From: Synechococcus sp. PROS-U-1
GTDB lineage: Bacteria; Cyanobacteriota; Cyanobacteriia; PCC-6307; Cyanobiaceae
Length of the DNA: 64,000 bases
Reading direction: 5' to 3'
NCBI RefSeq assembly: GCF_014279755.1
Contig: NZ_CP047951.1
Location: 1,240,001 to 1,304,000, forward strand
Both the position numbers and the translations under genes were made by a program. The notes under the pieces are model-generated. The model was given only the letters and a program-made list of their open reading frames with translations, had not been told where the DNA came from and did not search any database. Below, one piece after another: positions 34,290 through 42,699 of the stretch. Each line of letters begins with the position of its first letter. The first letter of the stretch is position 1.

Positions 34290-34586
34290 ATGACTGATCA
34301 ACACACGAGCTGGGACCCTTCGCTGCTGCGCAAGTTCAGTTCCACTGGGCATTTCCGTCTGCTGAACCAGCTGAAAGGAGATCTACGCAAAAAGCCCTTG
34401 GACCGAGATCAACGCTCGGGCCAGTTGAGGAGCTTGGGGGGCAATCGGGGATCAAACCGTCGTTCGACGCCATCAAGGATCTCCGAACCAGCACCGGTCA
34501 AAATGGTGGAAACAGCGGCTCCTGAGCCCCAGGATGACCAGCCAAAGTCGTTCCGAGATCGTCTCAATGCCATCGACATGCGCTGA
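34290..34586 (+). CDS. Conserved picocyanobacterial hypothetical protein
   Basis: A 98-residue basic protein. It opens MTDQHTSWDPSLLRKFSSTG, then HFRLLNQLKGDLRKKPLDR, followed by a Ser/Arg/Pro-rich low-complexity stretch and an ending SFRDRLNAIDMR. The N-terminal helical block (SLLRKFSSTGHFRLLNQLR-type) is a pattern I recall from marine picocyanobacterial proteins of unknown function. ATG at 34290 is preferred over TTG at 34287. It diverges from the peroxiredoxin and precedes tRNA-Met by about 47 bases. Confidence 0.6.
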   Translation: MTDQHTSWDPSLLRKFSSTGHFRLLNQLKGDLRKKPLDRDQRSGQLRSLGGNRGSNRRSTPSRISEPAPVKMVETAAPEPQDDQPKSFRDRLNAIDMR

Positions 34587-34633
34587 GCCGGATCCCCTGA
34601 GATGTATGATGGCGACTGGCCTGAAGGGCCTGC

Positions 34634-34707
34634 GTCAGAGTAGCTCAGCTGGTTAGAGCACAGGATTCATAACCCTGAGGTCGGGAGTTCAAGTCTCCCC
34701 TCTGACA
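34634..34707 (+). tRNA. tRNA-Met (CAU), elongator type
   Basis: A cloverleaf of 74 bases with a seven-base perfect acceptor stem (GTCAGAG / CTCTGAC), D-arm AGCTCAGCTGGTTAGAGC, anticodon arm CAGGATTCATAACCCTG with anticodon CAT, and T-arm GGGAGTTCAAGTCTCCC, then discriminator A. The CCA end is not encoded. The G-C first pair fits an elongator methionine tRNA, not the initiator. It lies 47 bases after a small plus-strand gene. Confidence 0.95.
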
Positions 34708-34719
34708 TTTTTTTGAAAC

Positions 34720-34750
34720 TGCTGAAGGGCTTTCAGCATTATTTTGTTTG
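34720..34750 (+). terminator. Intrinsic terminator after tRNA-Met
   Basis: A 7-base perfect stem (TGCTGAA / TTCAGCA) with a 5-base loop is followed by a T-rich run TTATTTTGTTT. It lies 13 bases after the tRNA and fits an intrinsic terminator for it; read on the opposite strand, it could also help end the minus-strand M23 peptidase transcript. Confidence 0.6.
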
Positions 34751-34771
34751 GTCTGATCGAAACTTGAGGGC

Positions 34772-35863
34772 TCAGGCCTTGCGGGCAGGAAGTTTCACGA
34801 GCGGATTGAGAGCAGCACCACCGGCACGGCGGATCTCAAAATGAAGATGGGGTCCCGTGCTGCGGCCAGTGCTGCCCATCAATGAAATGCGAGCACCACG
34901 GGGAACCACCTGCCCTTTTTTGACAAGAAGACGGCTGTTATGGGCATAACGGGTGGATTCACCGTCGCTGTGGGCGATTTCAACCAAATAGCCATAGGCG
35001 CCGCTCCAGCCTGAGAACGCAACAATTCCATCACGGGCAGCAACGACCGGAGTACCCGTGTTGTTGGCGATATCAATGCCTTTGTGCATGCGACCCCAAC
35101 GCCATCCGTATCCAGATGTGAACACACCCTTGGTGGGCCATTGATAACCAACAATGGGTGGTTTGAGGCTGTCGGGTTGATCGGCTGTCGGCAACAACGC
35201 GGGTTTTGGCCAAGCCGCTCCACCACTGCGAAGGGGGCGTACAGCAAGAACGGACTGCCCTGAAGATGCCTTGGCGATCTGTAGTTCGCGTCCGACGGTC
35301 AAGTTGTTGAGTTGAACTCCTGGATTGAAGGTTTTCAGCTGCTCTTGGGTCACACCATGACGCTTGAGAAAAGCTGAGAGTGAATCTCCTCGCCGAATTT
35401 TCGCAAGAGTGCTAACCGGGGGTGGAGCCGAAACTGGGGGAGTCTGACGTTCACTGGCTCGATCGAGAGAGGAGAGCGTGACGGCCACAACCCTTGCAGA
35501 ATCTGGAAAAGTGAACCAGCTTCCAGACTCGAAAACATGGGACGAAGGAACTTTATTGAGCTTCGAAAGAGACGAAATATCGTGCTGAAGTAAATCCGCG
35601 AAACGCTTCAGAGAGGTGGAGGACTCAACTCGAAACCAAAGTTGTGTCGAGCTGTTTTCCGTACTGGACGCCAGGGAAAGGGATTCCGAGGTGTCGAGAG
35701 AGGGGAGTGGAGGAAGCTCAGCGAGATTAAAAGTGGCGTTATCAGCAGTTCCAGGCAGGGTGTTCCAGACGCCCAAGGTCACAACAGGGGTTACAGCAGT
35801 TGCCAGAGCGAGCAATGCGCGCATGAAAACCCAGAGACCGGCTGAAGGTAACGAGCCGAACAT
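34772..35863 (-). CDS. LysM and M23 metallopeptidase domain cell-wall protein
   Basis: A 363-residue exported peptidoglycan hydrolase or regulator. An N-terminal membrane/signal segment (ALLALATAVTPVVTLGV) precedes a Ser/Leu-rich region, a LysM domain (IRRGDSLSAFLKRHGVTQEQ, then LNNLTVGRELQI) and a C-terminal M23/LytM domain with HKGIDIANNTGTPVVAARDG and GPHLHFEIRRAG, so the zinc ligands (HxxxD and HLH) are present. It may be active in septum splitting. The frame could begin at the Met at 35824. Located downstream of trmL. Confidence 0.9.
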   Translation of the reverse strand: MFGSLPSAGLWVFMRALLALATAVTPVVTLGVWNTLPGTADNATFNLAELPPLPSLDTSESLSLASSTENSSTQLWFRVESSTSLKRFADLLQHDISSLSKLNKVPSSHVFESGSWFTFPDSARVVAVTLSSLDRASERQTPPVSAPPPVSTLAKIRRGDSLSAFLKRHGVTQEQLKTFNPGVQLNNLTVGRELQIAKASSGQSVLAVRPLRSGGAAWPKPALLPTADQPDSLKPPIVGYQWPTKGVFTSGYGWRWGRMHKGIDIANNTGTPVVAARDGIVAFSGWSGAYGYLVEIAHSDGESTRYAHNSRLLVKKGQVVPRGARISLMGSTGRSTGPHLHFEIRRAGGAALNPLVKLPARKA

Positions 35864-35896
35864 CTCTGCGCAAGGGGGGTTGGAGCAGTGGTTCGA

Positions 35897-36388
35897 TCAC
35901 CACAAGCGCAACTGTTCCCCTGCCACGTAGGTCACCAGTGCACACGCCACTGACAAATTCAGGCTGCGGACACCCCCCTTCCCGGCGTCATCAGCAGCAC
36001 CGGGCATCGGGATCGTGAGGATGGTGTCGCAGGCCTCGCGAATCGGATCCGGTAGCCCGGTGTCTTCACGACCGAATAGCAGAACGTCGCCACGCCTGAA
36101 TTCAAACGACGAGAGTGACGCACCACCGCGACGACTGCAGCCGATCAGCCTTTGGTCCGGGAGCAGCTCTGCTTTAAATGCCGAAAAATTTGAGGCGATG
36201 GAGAGTTGAACATGGGGCCAGTAATCGAGACCGGCTCGCCGCACGCTGCGGTCATCGACCTGGAAGCCAAGCGGTTCGATCAACGTCAACGGCACCCTGA
36301 AGGCAGCAGAGGTCCTCGCAATATTCCCTGTGTTCGGTGGGATCTGCGGCTCGAACAGAGCAATACGCAGAGGAGAGATCTCAGTCAT
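35897..36388 (-). CDS. trmL: tRNA (cytidine(34)-2'-O)-methyltransferase
   Basis: Methylates the wobble ribose of tRNA-Leu with S-adenosylmethionine. The 163-residue protein is a SPOUT (trefoil knot) enzyme: LRIALFEPQIPPNTGNIART at the N-terminus, then GREDTGLPDPI, and the knot region IPMPGAADDAGKGGVRSLNL, continuing VACALVTY. The length is normal for TrmL. Its start overlaps the stop of cobU by four bases, so the two genes are coupled. Confidence 0.93.
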   Translation of the reverse strand: MTEISPLRIALFEPQIPPNTGNIARTSAAFRVPLTLIEPLGFQVDDRSVRRAGLDYWPHVQLSIASNFSAFKAELLPDQRLIGCSRRGGASLSSFEFRRGDVLLFGREDTGLPDPIREACDTILTIPMPGAADDAGKGGVRSLNLSVACALVTYVAGEQLRLW

Positions 36389-36969
36389 GGCACCAAACAG
36401 CCCAGGCCATGGAGGTCGAGGGCGCGACCCTGAACAACAAGCCAGGCAGCATCGGCAATGCGGTCAAGATCTTGAGCCAAGGCGCCCAAACGATCGCGAA
36501 ACAGCCCACCGATGCGTGTTGGAGGCACAACACCCCATCCAGTCTCTTCAATAACCAAAACGCAGATGCAGCGCGATGAGGTGATGGAGGCAATCAGTCG
36601 CTCACAGAGCAGGCTCCAGTCGGATGCATCGAGCTCAAGATGGTGGGCTACAAAACCTCCGAGCGCATCGATCAGAACCGACTGGCCGGGAACCAGGGTT
36701 TTCATAACCTCCACCAGTTCTCCACCGGATTCAGCAACAGTCCAGTGCTCGGGCCGACGCTGTCGATGTGCATCGAGGCGTTGTTGCCAGTCAAGGTCCT
36801 CCGGACGGGCGGCTGCCGTTGCGATGTAGGTGACGACGGGGTGGTTGTTCAAAAGATGCTCAGCCCACCGGCTCTTGCCGCTGCGGGCTGGGCCGCTGAC
36901 CAAGATCAACTGGCTGTTGGAACCCGTGATGGGTTGGTCAAAACGTGCCTTGGGATCAACCACCGCCAT
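36385..36969 (-). CDS. cobU: Bifunctional adenosylcobinamide kinase/guanylyltransferase
   Basis: Acts in the nucleotide-loop assembly of cobalamin (pseudocobalamin in Synechococcus). The 194-residue protein has the CobU P-loop LVSGPARSGKSRWAEHLL and the guanylylation-region histidine in LDAHRQRRPEHWTVAE, followed by LIDALGGFVAHHLE and the final GLGCLVP. The vitamin is used by MetH, encoded elsewhere in this window. The start lies inside the 3' end of pxcA (14-base overlap), and the stop overlaps trmL. Confidence 0.92.
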   Translation of the reverse strand: MAVVDPKARFDQPITGSNSQLILVSGPARSGKSRWAEHLLNNHPVVTYIATAAARPEDLDWQQRLDAHRQRRPEHWTVAESGGELVEVMKTLVPGQSVLIDALGGFVAHHLELDASDWSLLCERLIASITSSRCICVLVIEETGWGVVPPTRIGGLFRDRLGALAQDLDRIADAAWLVVQGRALDLHGLGCLVP

Positions 36970-38104
36970 TCATCCCTTTCAGGGTTGCAACAGAGGACGG
37001 AGAAACCCGGTTGAGATACCTGAAAATCCAGTATTTGAAGATCGTTGCGAGCACAACGGGGAAAGTTGCAATGAAGAGATTGACGAAACTATCGCTTGAA
37101 GGCAGTCCGAAATGTTCTGCGATCCCTTCAAGCAGTACTGACCATCCTTCAGGGCTGTGATAACCCACAAAAATATCGGTGAATAGAATGATGGCAAATG
37201 CTTTGGCGGAATCACTCAGGCCATAAACAGCCTCATCTACAAATCCCCGTAGAACCCGTAATTCGTCGCGGCTGACCAGGCAGACCACGGCAAAAGCAAT
37301 CAGGCCTGCCAGATCAGCAAAGACGTTTTTGATCGCCTTGAGACTCTCCTCATCTGCATCGTGTTTAAGTTCTGTCGCCTTCTCGGTGAGCTTGTCGCGC
37401 AGTTGAACATCATCCAAAGGTTGCACACCCTTGAGGAAGGCATCAAATTCCAGCTCTTGTTTATAGAGGCGAAGCTTTTTAGCGGCCTTTTCCTCCAGTT
37501 GCGGCTTTGGATAACTAAGGAAGGGAAGTTCGGGTGAAAAATGATTCACCGCAGGTGAGATCAAATATGTCCCTGCAATCTGCTGAACAAGCAAGGGAAC
37601 AAGAATGAGCAGAAGCAGCACTCTCAGTGAAATCAGCGTGCTGTCACGACGGCGGCGATATCCAGCAACAACGGTATCCTCGGTTGAGGGATCCAACTGC
37701 ATCCGAATGCTGTCGAAGACGCCCAGAAGAGAACGCGGCAGCGCGTCTGGGGAACGGCTGATCGAGGGTGAGCTGCTGGATCGCTGGGATCCATAGCGGT
37801 TGACAACGGATTCAATCAGTTGGAGTTGGCGAAGCTCCTGAGAGTCCAGTTGTCCTCGTTGTTCTGAAAGATTGACAACGGTTTGACGGCAGATGGCCAG
37901 TGCAGTTTTAAAGCGACGCAGGATCGTGGCCTGAACAGTTCTCGGTACGGAAAGTTTCAGATCGGGGCGGATCTGCCGGTCTCCATAATATTCCAGTTCC
38001 AGGCTTTGAATGAGCAGAGCAGCTTCATAGCCGCGCTCTAGATCACTGGACAGTTCAATGGATTGATTAGTACTGAACAGGTTGATCCAGTTACGGCGGC
38101 TCAT
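36956..38104 (-). CDS. pxcA: Proton extrusion protein PxcA (CotA/CemA family)
   Basis: A 382-residue inner-membrane protein for light-induced proton extrusion. The N-terminal half is hydrophilic (MSRRNWINLFSTNQSIELS), followed by four membrane helices starting at VLLLLILVPLLVQQI. Family blocks include RDELRVLRGFVDEAVYGLSD, AKAFAIILFTDIFVGYHSPE, GWSVLLEGIAEHFGLP and IATFPVVLATIFKYWIFRYL, as in PxcA/CemA. Length is in the family range. Its start lies 13 bases downstream of the preceding Psb32-like gene's stop codon. Confidence 0.95.
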   Translation of the reverse strand: MSRRNWINLFSTNQSIELSSDLERGYEAALLIQSLELEYYGDRQIRPDLKLSVPRTVQATILRRFKTALAICRQTVVNLSEQRGQLDSQELRQLQLIESVVNRYGSQRSSSSPSISRSPDALPRSLLGVFDSIRMQLDPSTEDTVVAGYRRRRDSTLISLRVLLLLILVPLLVQQIAGTYLISPAVNHFSPELPFLSYPKPQLEEKAAKKLRLYKQELEFDAFLKGVQPLDDVQLRDKLTEKATELKHDADEESLKAIKNVFADLAGLIAFAVVCLVSRDELRVLRGFVDEAVYGLSDSAKAFAIILFTDIFVGYHSPEGWSVLLEGIAEHFGLPSSDSFVNLFIATFPVVLATIFKYWIFRYLNRVSPSSVATLKGMNGGG

Positions 38105-38117
38105 CGCAATCGTTCAA

Positions 38118-38789
38118 TCAGCGCGAGAAAACCCACCAGGTTGCCATCGGAATGATGGTTCCGAGCACCAAAAGAATAATGACCCATTTGGTGGCGTCGC
38201 TCTCCTCAGTTTCCGCTTTGGTTGGAATGTTGGTCGGCAGGGTGACCCGTTCAATCTCCTGTGGCGGACCAGGGTCTTCCCCACCCGAAAGAACGGTCGA
38301 AAGACGAGCCAGCCCATCCACGGAAGCCTGGCGGTATCGGTCACCTTCCCGCATCGGCATGGTCATCGTTGTGCGAGCGGTGCTGATCAGCAGGCTGGAG
38401 GGAAGCTGGGCTTCAAGTTCTTGATTCGCCACCACTGCTGATCGCTTGTTCTGGGTTTCGATCAGCATCAACAGCAGGGGGTTACCAGTCGGGGAACTCC
38501 AGTTTTCAAGAAGTTCTTCGCCGAAGCTGGCCAACGTGATGCCGTAGTCCAAGCGACGCAGGGTGATCAGTCGGGCATCCACCCGCTGGTCATCAAAACT
38601 GCGCAACTTCGCTTCCAATTCACCACGACTGGCACGGCTCAGGACATCTGCCTCGTCGATCACCAGAGCCTCTGGAAGGCTGTCACCCAAAGCAGCAGGA
38701 GCGATTGCCAAGCTGGCAGGAGCCCAGAGGAACAGACAGATCCCGAAACTGAGCAGGCTGGCCAACAGGCGTCGGGCGGAAAGGGACAT
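38118..38789 (-). CDS. TPM-domain protein, Psb32-like
   Basis: A 223-residue membrane protein. An N-terminal signal or anchor (LLASLLSFGICLFLWAPASL) precedes a TPM domain with VIDEADVLSRASRGELEAKL, YGITLASFGEELLENW, NPLLLMLIETQNKRSAVV and a C-terminal helix (WVIILLVLGTIIPMATWWVF). The family member Psb32 (sll1390 in Synechocystis) protects photosystem II during repair. The domain sits in the lumen or periplasm. It is transcribed just upstream of pxcA. Confidence 0.85.
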   Translation of the reverse strand: MSLSARRLLASLLSFGICLFLWAPASLAIAPAALGDSLPEALVIDEADVLSRASRGELEAKLRSFDDQRVDARLITLRRLDYGITLASFGEELLENWSSPTGNPLLLMLIETQNKRSAVVANQELEAQLPSSLLISTARTTMTMPMREGDRYRQASVDGLARLSTVLSGGEDPGPPQEIERVTLPTNIPTKAETEESDATKWVIILLVLGTIIPMATWWVFSR

Positions 38790-38822
38790 CCGATCAAGCG
38801 TTATGACCCCCTCAGTCTGCCG

Positions 38823-39230
38823 TTAGCTGTCCAGCATGTCGCGGTTGAGGGCTTCAATTGCTTCAACAATCATTTTGGCCTCGTGTTCGGGCAGAGACAT
38901 TTGACGGCTGAGTTGATCCAAGAGGTCGGTCTCCTCCACTGTGATCTTGCGATCCGCATGGACGAGATGCGCTGCCACGGCAAGGGCAGATTGCTGCTGT
39001 TTCGCGTTGAGCTGCGGCAGGGCGGATGCAATCAGACCCTGAACTCCCTGATCCCTCAGCAGTAAAAGCAGCCGATCAAAGAGTTCCCCCATTGCCGCTT
39101 CAGAGTTGTCGGTGTAGAGCGATCGGTACTCGAGTTGACAGCGAAGAGCATGGGCTTCGTCCCTCCCAAGCTTTCCGTCACAGGCAACGGCGGCAAGGGC
39201 AATGGCGGCAAAGGCTTCGGGAGTCGTCAT
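38823..39230 (-). CDS. TerB-family helical protein
   Basis: A 135-residue all-helical protein starting MTTPEAFAAIALAAVACDG. The segments AAVACDGKLGRDEAHALR and LVHADRKITVEETDLLDQLS match the TerB fold (paired D-G-K and D-R-K acidic turns that can bind a metal). The ORF extends further upstream, but the preceding sequence is not protein-like; MTTPEAF is the family start. The function is unknown; TerB proteins are linked to stress and metal tolerance. It diverges from the CCB-like gene. Confidence 0.8.
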   Translation of the reverse strand: MTTPEAFAAIALAAVACDGKLGRDEAHALRCQLEYRSLYTDNSEAAMGELFDRLLLLLRDQGVQGLIASALPQLNAKQQQSALAVAAHLVHADRKITVEETDLLDQLSRQMSLPEHEAKMIVEAIEALNRDMLDS

Positions 39231-39292
39231 GGCAAGGACGCACGTGTCCGTATTTGAGCAGGATGATTGCGATCTGACAGCACCCATCGTTG

Positions 39293-39943
39293 ATGCCAGC
39301 CCCCGCTCGTGCCGTTCTGATCTGTGCACTCCTGCTCCTGGGTCTGACCGTGGCGAATGCGGGGGTAGCGGAAACGGTCTCACCAGACCTCCAAAGGGCT
39401 GAGGTTCTGGCGGGGATGGCATCAGTTGGACTGATGCTGGTTGCTGTGCTCTGGACACGGGCCAATCCAAAGTCAGCCGAGAAAGTGCCGCTGAAGGGTG
39501 AACAGGGTCTGGAGATTTCAGATCAGCTCAACGATGTGCAGAAACAGGAGCTGGCCTGGGGCAGTCACATGCTGCTTACCGCGACTCCTGCGGCTTCGAT
39601 CCTCGTGGTCTGGCATGAGCATGTTGTGCTGCGTCGGGGACTCATCAGTCAGGCGTCCTTCCAGCCAGGAGCCATCACCCGGCGGGCCATGGAGCGTGAC
39701 AAGACCATCTCCCTCGTGAACACTGCACTCTTTCCGGGACGAGCCGAATTCGACGGCATGTTGCAGTCTCTTCCTGCAGTGTTGGTATGCCCAATGGGTC
39801 AACAGGGCGTCGTGATTGTTGGGGGCTGGTCACCCCGTTGCTTCAGCCGCTCGGATGAGCGATGGCTGGAGGGTTGGGTCCAGAGACTCAGAACGACACT
39901 TGGGGACGGCGACGTGTCTCCGTCTCGCCAGAATTCAGCTTGA
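39293..39943 (+). CDS. Cofactor assembly of complex C subunit B (CCB2/CCB4-like)
   Basis: A 216-residue membrane-anchored protein. Two N-terminal helices (AVLICALLLLGLTVANAGVA and AGMASVGLMLVAVLWTRA) precede a soluble domain with LAWGSHMLLTATPAASILVV, HEHVVLRRGLI and FPGRAEFDGMLQSLPAVLVC, a layout matching CCB2/CCB4 proteins that help attach heme ci to cytochrome b6. The assignment is from family resemblance. Its last 56 bases overlap the 3' end of the LptC-like gene on the other strand. Confidence 0.75.
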   Translation: MPAPARAVLICALLLLGLTVANAGVAETVSPDLQRAEVLAGMASVGLMLVAVLWTRANPKSAEKVPLKGEQGLEISDQLNDVQKQELAWGSHMLLTATPAASILVVWHEHVVLRRGLISQASFQPGAITRRAMERDKTISLVNTALFPGRAEFDGMLQSLPAVLVCPMGQQGVVIVGGWSPRCFSRSDERWLEGWVQRLRTTLGDGDVSPSRQNSA

Positions 39944-41069
39944 TCGTTGATTCGACGCGCTGACCCGGTTGACCGAAGCGAACCTCACCCTTGTCAGCAA
40001 TGGTTGCTTCCATCCGTGTAGCTCTCGTGGTCTGGACGGGGTTGGTTCGGCGCAGGACCACATCGCCATCGGCAACAACCCGTTCATCGCGCCAGTTCCA
40101 ACTGCAACGCCGGGCGGTGAGGATTTCGGTTTCCTGTTCCAGACGACAGTTGCTGGGAATGATGACCGTGCCGCTCCGTTCATCCAGCTTGAATCCCATG
40201 CCTTGAACCTTGGCCTTCTGCAAATCAGCTTGAACCGGTTGATCGGATTGCAACTGCTGCGAGGAAAACAACCAACGCGTCCGACCTGCGGAAATGGTGC
40301 CACGATCGTTCTCGAGCAGCAGCTTCACAGGCTGCTGTAGATCGAGGAATCCCTTACGAGTATTGCCATCGAGCCCTGCGGCTGTGAGCTTTCTGCCGTC
40401 ACGCCGCACAGCCTCAACAGGGCCAGGCGCCTGAATCAGGCCACTTTTCAGATTCCAAGTGCCGCTGCCGCCGCGCACCACCGTTGAAGAAGGGCCATCG
40501 TCTGAAACGGAGCTGTCGTCGATGTCTTCGTCACGACGGTTCAACTGCGTTGGACCACTGAAAACAAGCAGCTCCGTGTCCTGCTGAAATTCCAGTTCAC
40601 GGGAGAGGATTTGCGTCTGACCATCACTCGCCATCGGTCGCTGGTTGATGACCATGCGCGACTGTGCAGGGGTCCAGACCAGCCGGTCTCCCTCAATAGT
40701 CAGTCCCCGTTCGTTTAATCGGCGCAGCTGAACCGACCCTTCAAGAACGACGAGCTCACCATCCCGCAAGACCGTTGCGAGATCAGCAGTGACCTCATAG
40801 TGCGGTTGATCGTTGCGATACAAAAGGCCCTGGGGGCGTCGCGCGCGGATGGTACGGCTGCTCAGGTCATATCGGGCTTCCGGGCTGGTCAAATCCCAGT
40901 CCTGATCACCATCGTCCCGTCGCTGACTCAGATCGAGTGATCGGAAGACGAAGGATGGAGTGGGTTCATTGGTGATCTGCCGGCTGGCACTACAGGCGGA
41001 CACAAGGGAACACGCCACAAGGGTTGCCGTCAGACCACAGCGAGACAGGCGACGCAGCATTCTTTCCAT
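39888..41069 (-). CDS. LptC/OstA-like lipopolysaccharide export periplasmic protein
   Basis: A 393-residue exported protein. The N-terminus has a lipoprotein-type signal (LTATLVACSLVSACSASRQI, with a possible lipobox VSAC). The mature part is rich in short repeated beta strands of the LptC/OstA-N fold: WDLTSPEARYDLSSRTIRAR, LEGSVQLRRLNERGLTIEGD, and a similar set in the C-terminal half (ADGDVVLRRTNPVQTTRAT). Proteins of this kind bridge the periplasm for LPS transport. It is coupled to metG by an ATGA overlap, which is a common cyanobacterial arrangement only by proximity. Confidence 0.82.
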   Translation of the reverse strand: MERMLRRLSRCGLTATLVACSLVSACSASRQITNEPTPSFVFRSLDLSQRRDDGDQDWDLTSPEARYDLSSRTIRARRPQGLLYRNDQPHYEVTADLATVLRDGELVVLEGSVQLRRLNERGLTIEGDRLVWTPAQSRMVINQRPMASDGQTQILSRELEFQQDTELLVFSGPTQLNRRDEDIDDSSVSDDGPSSTVVRGGSGTWNLKSGLIQAPGPVEAVRRDGRKLTAAGLDGNTRKGFLDLQQPVKLLLENDRGTISAGRTRWLFSSQQLQSDQPVQADLQKAKVQGMGFKLDERSGTVIIPSNCRLEQETEILTARRCSWNWRDERVVADGDVVLRRTNPVQTTRATRMEATIADKGEVRFGQPGQRVESTIKLNSGETETRRRPQVSF

Positions 41070-42613
41070 CAAAGCGGTTCGTCCAGTTCCAACCGCTGCA
41101 TCACTGGGGTGGGTTTGGGCAGTGCGGAACCGCTGCTCAGCCTGCCCCAAATCAGCTGATTCGACCAGTCGTCTGAATCAAGACTCTGCCCAAGCTGGGC
41201 AAGAATTCTCTGACTGAGGTCTGGCAGTAACGGAGCGAGCAGAAGACCGACGATGCGGGTGGTCTCCAAGACAGCGAACAGATCCTCGCCCACACTCACC
41301 TCTTGGCCGGGTTCTTTCATGCGGCTCCAGGGAGCGGTGTCATTGAGATGGCCATTCGCCGCAATCGCCAACTGAAGAATCCCCTCTGCAGCAGTTTTAA
41401 AGGCAAGATTCGGCATCGCCTCCATCACCGTCTTGACGGTTTCAATAGCCTTACAAGCCAGGGGATGATCTGTGGCTGCGGCAGACCCAGCAGGGGGTAC
41501 GCAGTCGTCGAACCATTTGCGCGCCATGGATGACGTGCGGTTCAACAGATTGCCGATGGTGTTGGCCAGGTCGTTATTGACCAAATCGACGAAGCGCTGC
41601 TGTTGGAAATCACCGTCGTCTCCGAACTGGATGTCGCGCAACAGGTACCAGCGAACGGCATCGGTGCCGCATCGCTCCAGCAGCAGTTCCGGGTCCAGCA
41701 CATTCCCCAGGGATTTCCCCATCTTTTGCCCCTCTCGGGTGAGAAAGCCATGGCCGAAAACCTTCTGCGGTACAGGCAGTCCGGCAGACATGCACATGGC
41801 AGGCCAGAAGACGGCATGGAAGCGAAGAATGTCCTTGCCGATGACGTGCACGGAGGCGGGCCAACCGCAGGAGGCAAGCCGATCAAGAGACACTGGGTTC
41901 CCGTCATCGAGCAACGCCGTCAGGTAGCCGAGCAGGGCATCAAACCAGACGTAGAAGGTGTGACCGGGATGGTCGGGCACAGGCAATCCCCACGACACAT
42001 TCACCCGCGAAATGGAGAAGTCGCGAAGCCCCTGGGCGACGAAATTGCGCACTTCCTGCCGTCTGCTGGCAGGCGCGATGAAGTCATCCCGAGCCACCAA
42101 CTCCTCAATGGCGGATTGATAGCGGGAGAGCCGAAAAAAGAGGTTCTCCTCATCGCGCCATTCCAGAGGCTTGCGGTGGATCGAACAGGAGGGCGACTCC
42201 GCTTCGGCCGGATCATCCTTGTATTCCTCGCAATCAACGCAGTACCAACCGGTCTGCTTGCCAACAACGATGTCGCCGGATGCCTTGACCCGTTCGTAGA
42301 ACTGCATCACCAACTCCAAGTGGCGCGGGTTGGTGGTGCGCACGAAGCGATCCTCGGAAATCCCCCACTGATTCCAGAGTTCGCGGTAGCGGCTGCTGAC
42401 GCGATCGCAGTGATCTTGCGGGCTCAGCTGCTGACGTTCTGCCGTGCGTTGAATCTTCTGGCCGTGCTCATCCACACCGGTGACAAAGGTCACCTCTTGC
42501 AGGCATAAGCGCTCGAACCGCGCCAGTGCGTCGCAGGCCAAGGTCGTATATGTGCTGCCCAGATGCGGCCGATCGTTGACGTAATAGAGCGGAGTCGTAA
42601 GGGTGTAAGACAT
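41069..42613 (-). CDS. metG: Methionine-tRNA ligase
   Basis: A 514-residue class I synthetase. The HIGH motif is HLGSTYTTLACDALARFERL at the N-terminus, the zinc-binding region is CVDCEEYKDD followed by CSIHRKPLEW, and the KMSKS motif reads GQKMGKSLGN. The anticodon-binding helical domain follows (FVDLVNNDLANTIGNLLNR). The optional C-terminal tRNA-binding (EMAP-like) domain is absent, as in compact bacterial forms. It precedes the LptC-like gene with a 4-base-type overlap. Confidence 0.97.
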   Translation of the reverse strand: MSYTLTTPLYYVNDRPHLGSTYTTLACDALARFERLCLQEVTFVTGVDEHGQKIQRTAERQQLSPQDHCDRVSSRYRELWNQWGISEDRFVRTTNPRHLELVMQFYERVKASGDIVVGKQTGWYCVDCEEYKDDPAEAESPSCSIHRKPLEWRDEENLFFRLSRYQSAIEELVARDDFIAPASRRQEVRNFVAQGLRDFSISRVNVSWGLPVPDHPGHTFYVWFDALLGYLTALLDDGNPVSLDRLASCGWPASVHVIGKDILRFHAVFWPAMCMSAGLPVPQKVFGHGFLTREGQKMGKSLGNVLDPELLLERCGTDAVRWYLLRDIQFGDDGDFQQQRFVDLVNNDLANTIGNLLNRTSSMARKWFDDCVPPAGSAAATDHPLACKAIETVKTVMEAMPNLAFKTAAEGILQLAIAANGHLNDTAPWSRMKEPGQEVSVGEDLFAVLETTRIVGLLLAPLLPDLSQRILAQLGQSLDSDDWSNQLIWGRLSSGSALPKPTPVMQRLELDEPL

Positions 42614-42699
42614 CAGAAAAATTCGAACTCCGCTGCACCGCAGCGACGTCAGACTCTAACGATCATGCCTATAGCGATCCACGCCTCAAAACCCCTTCG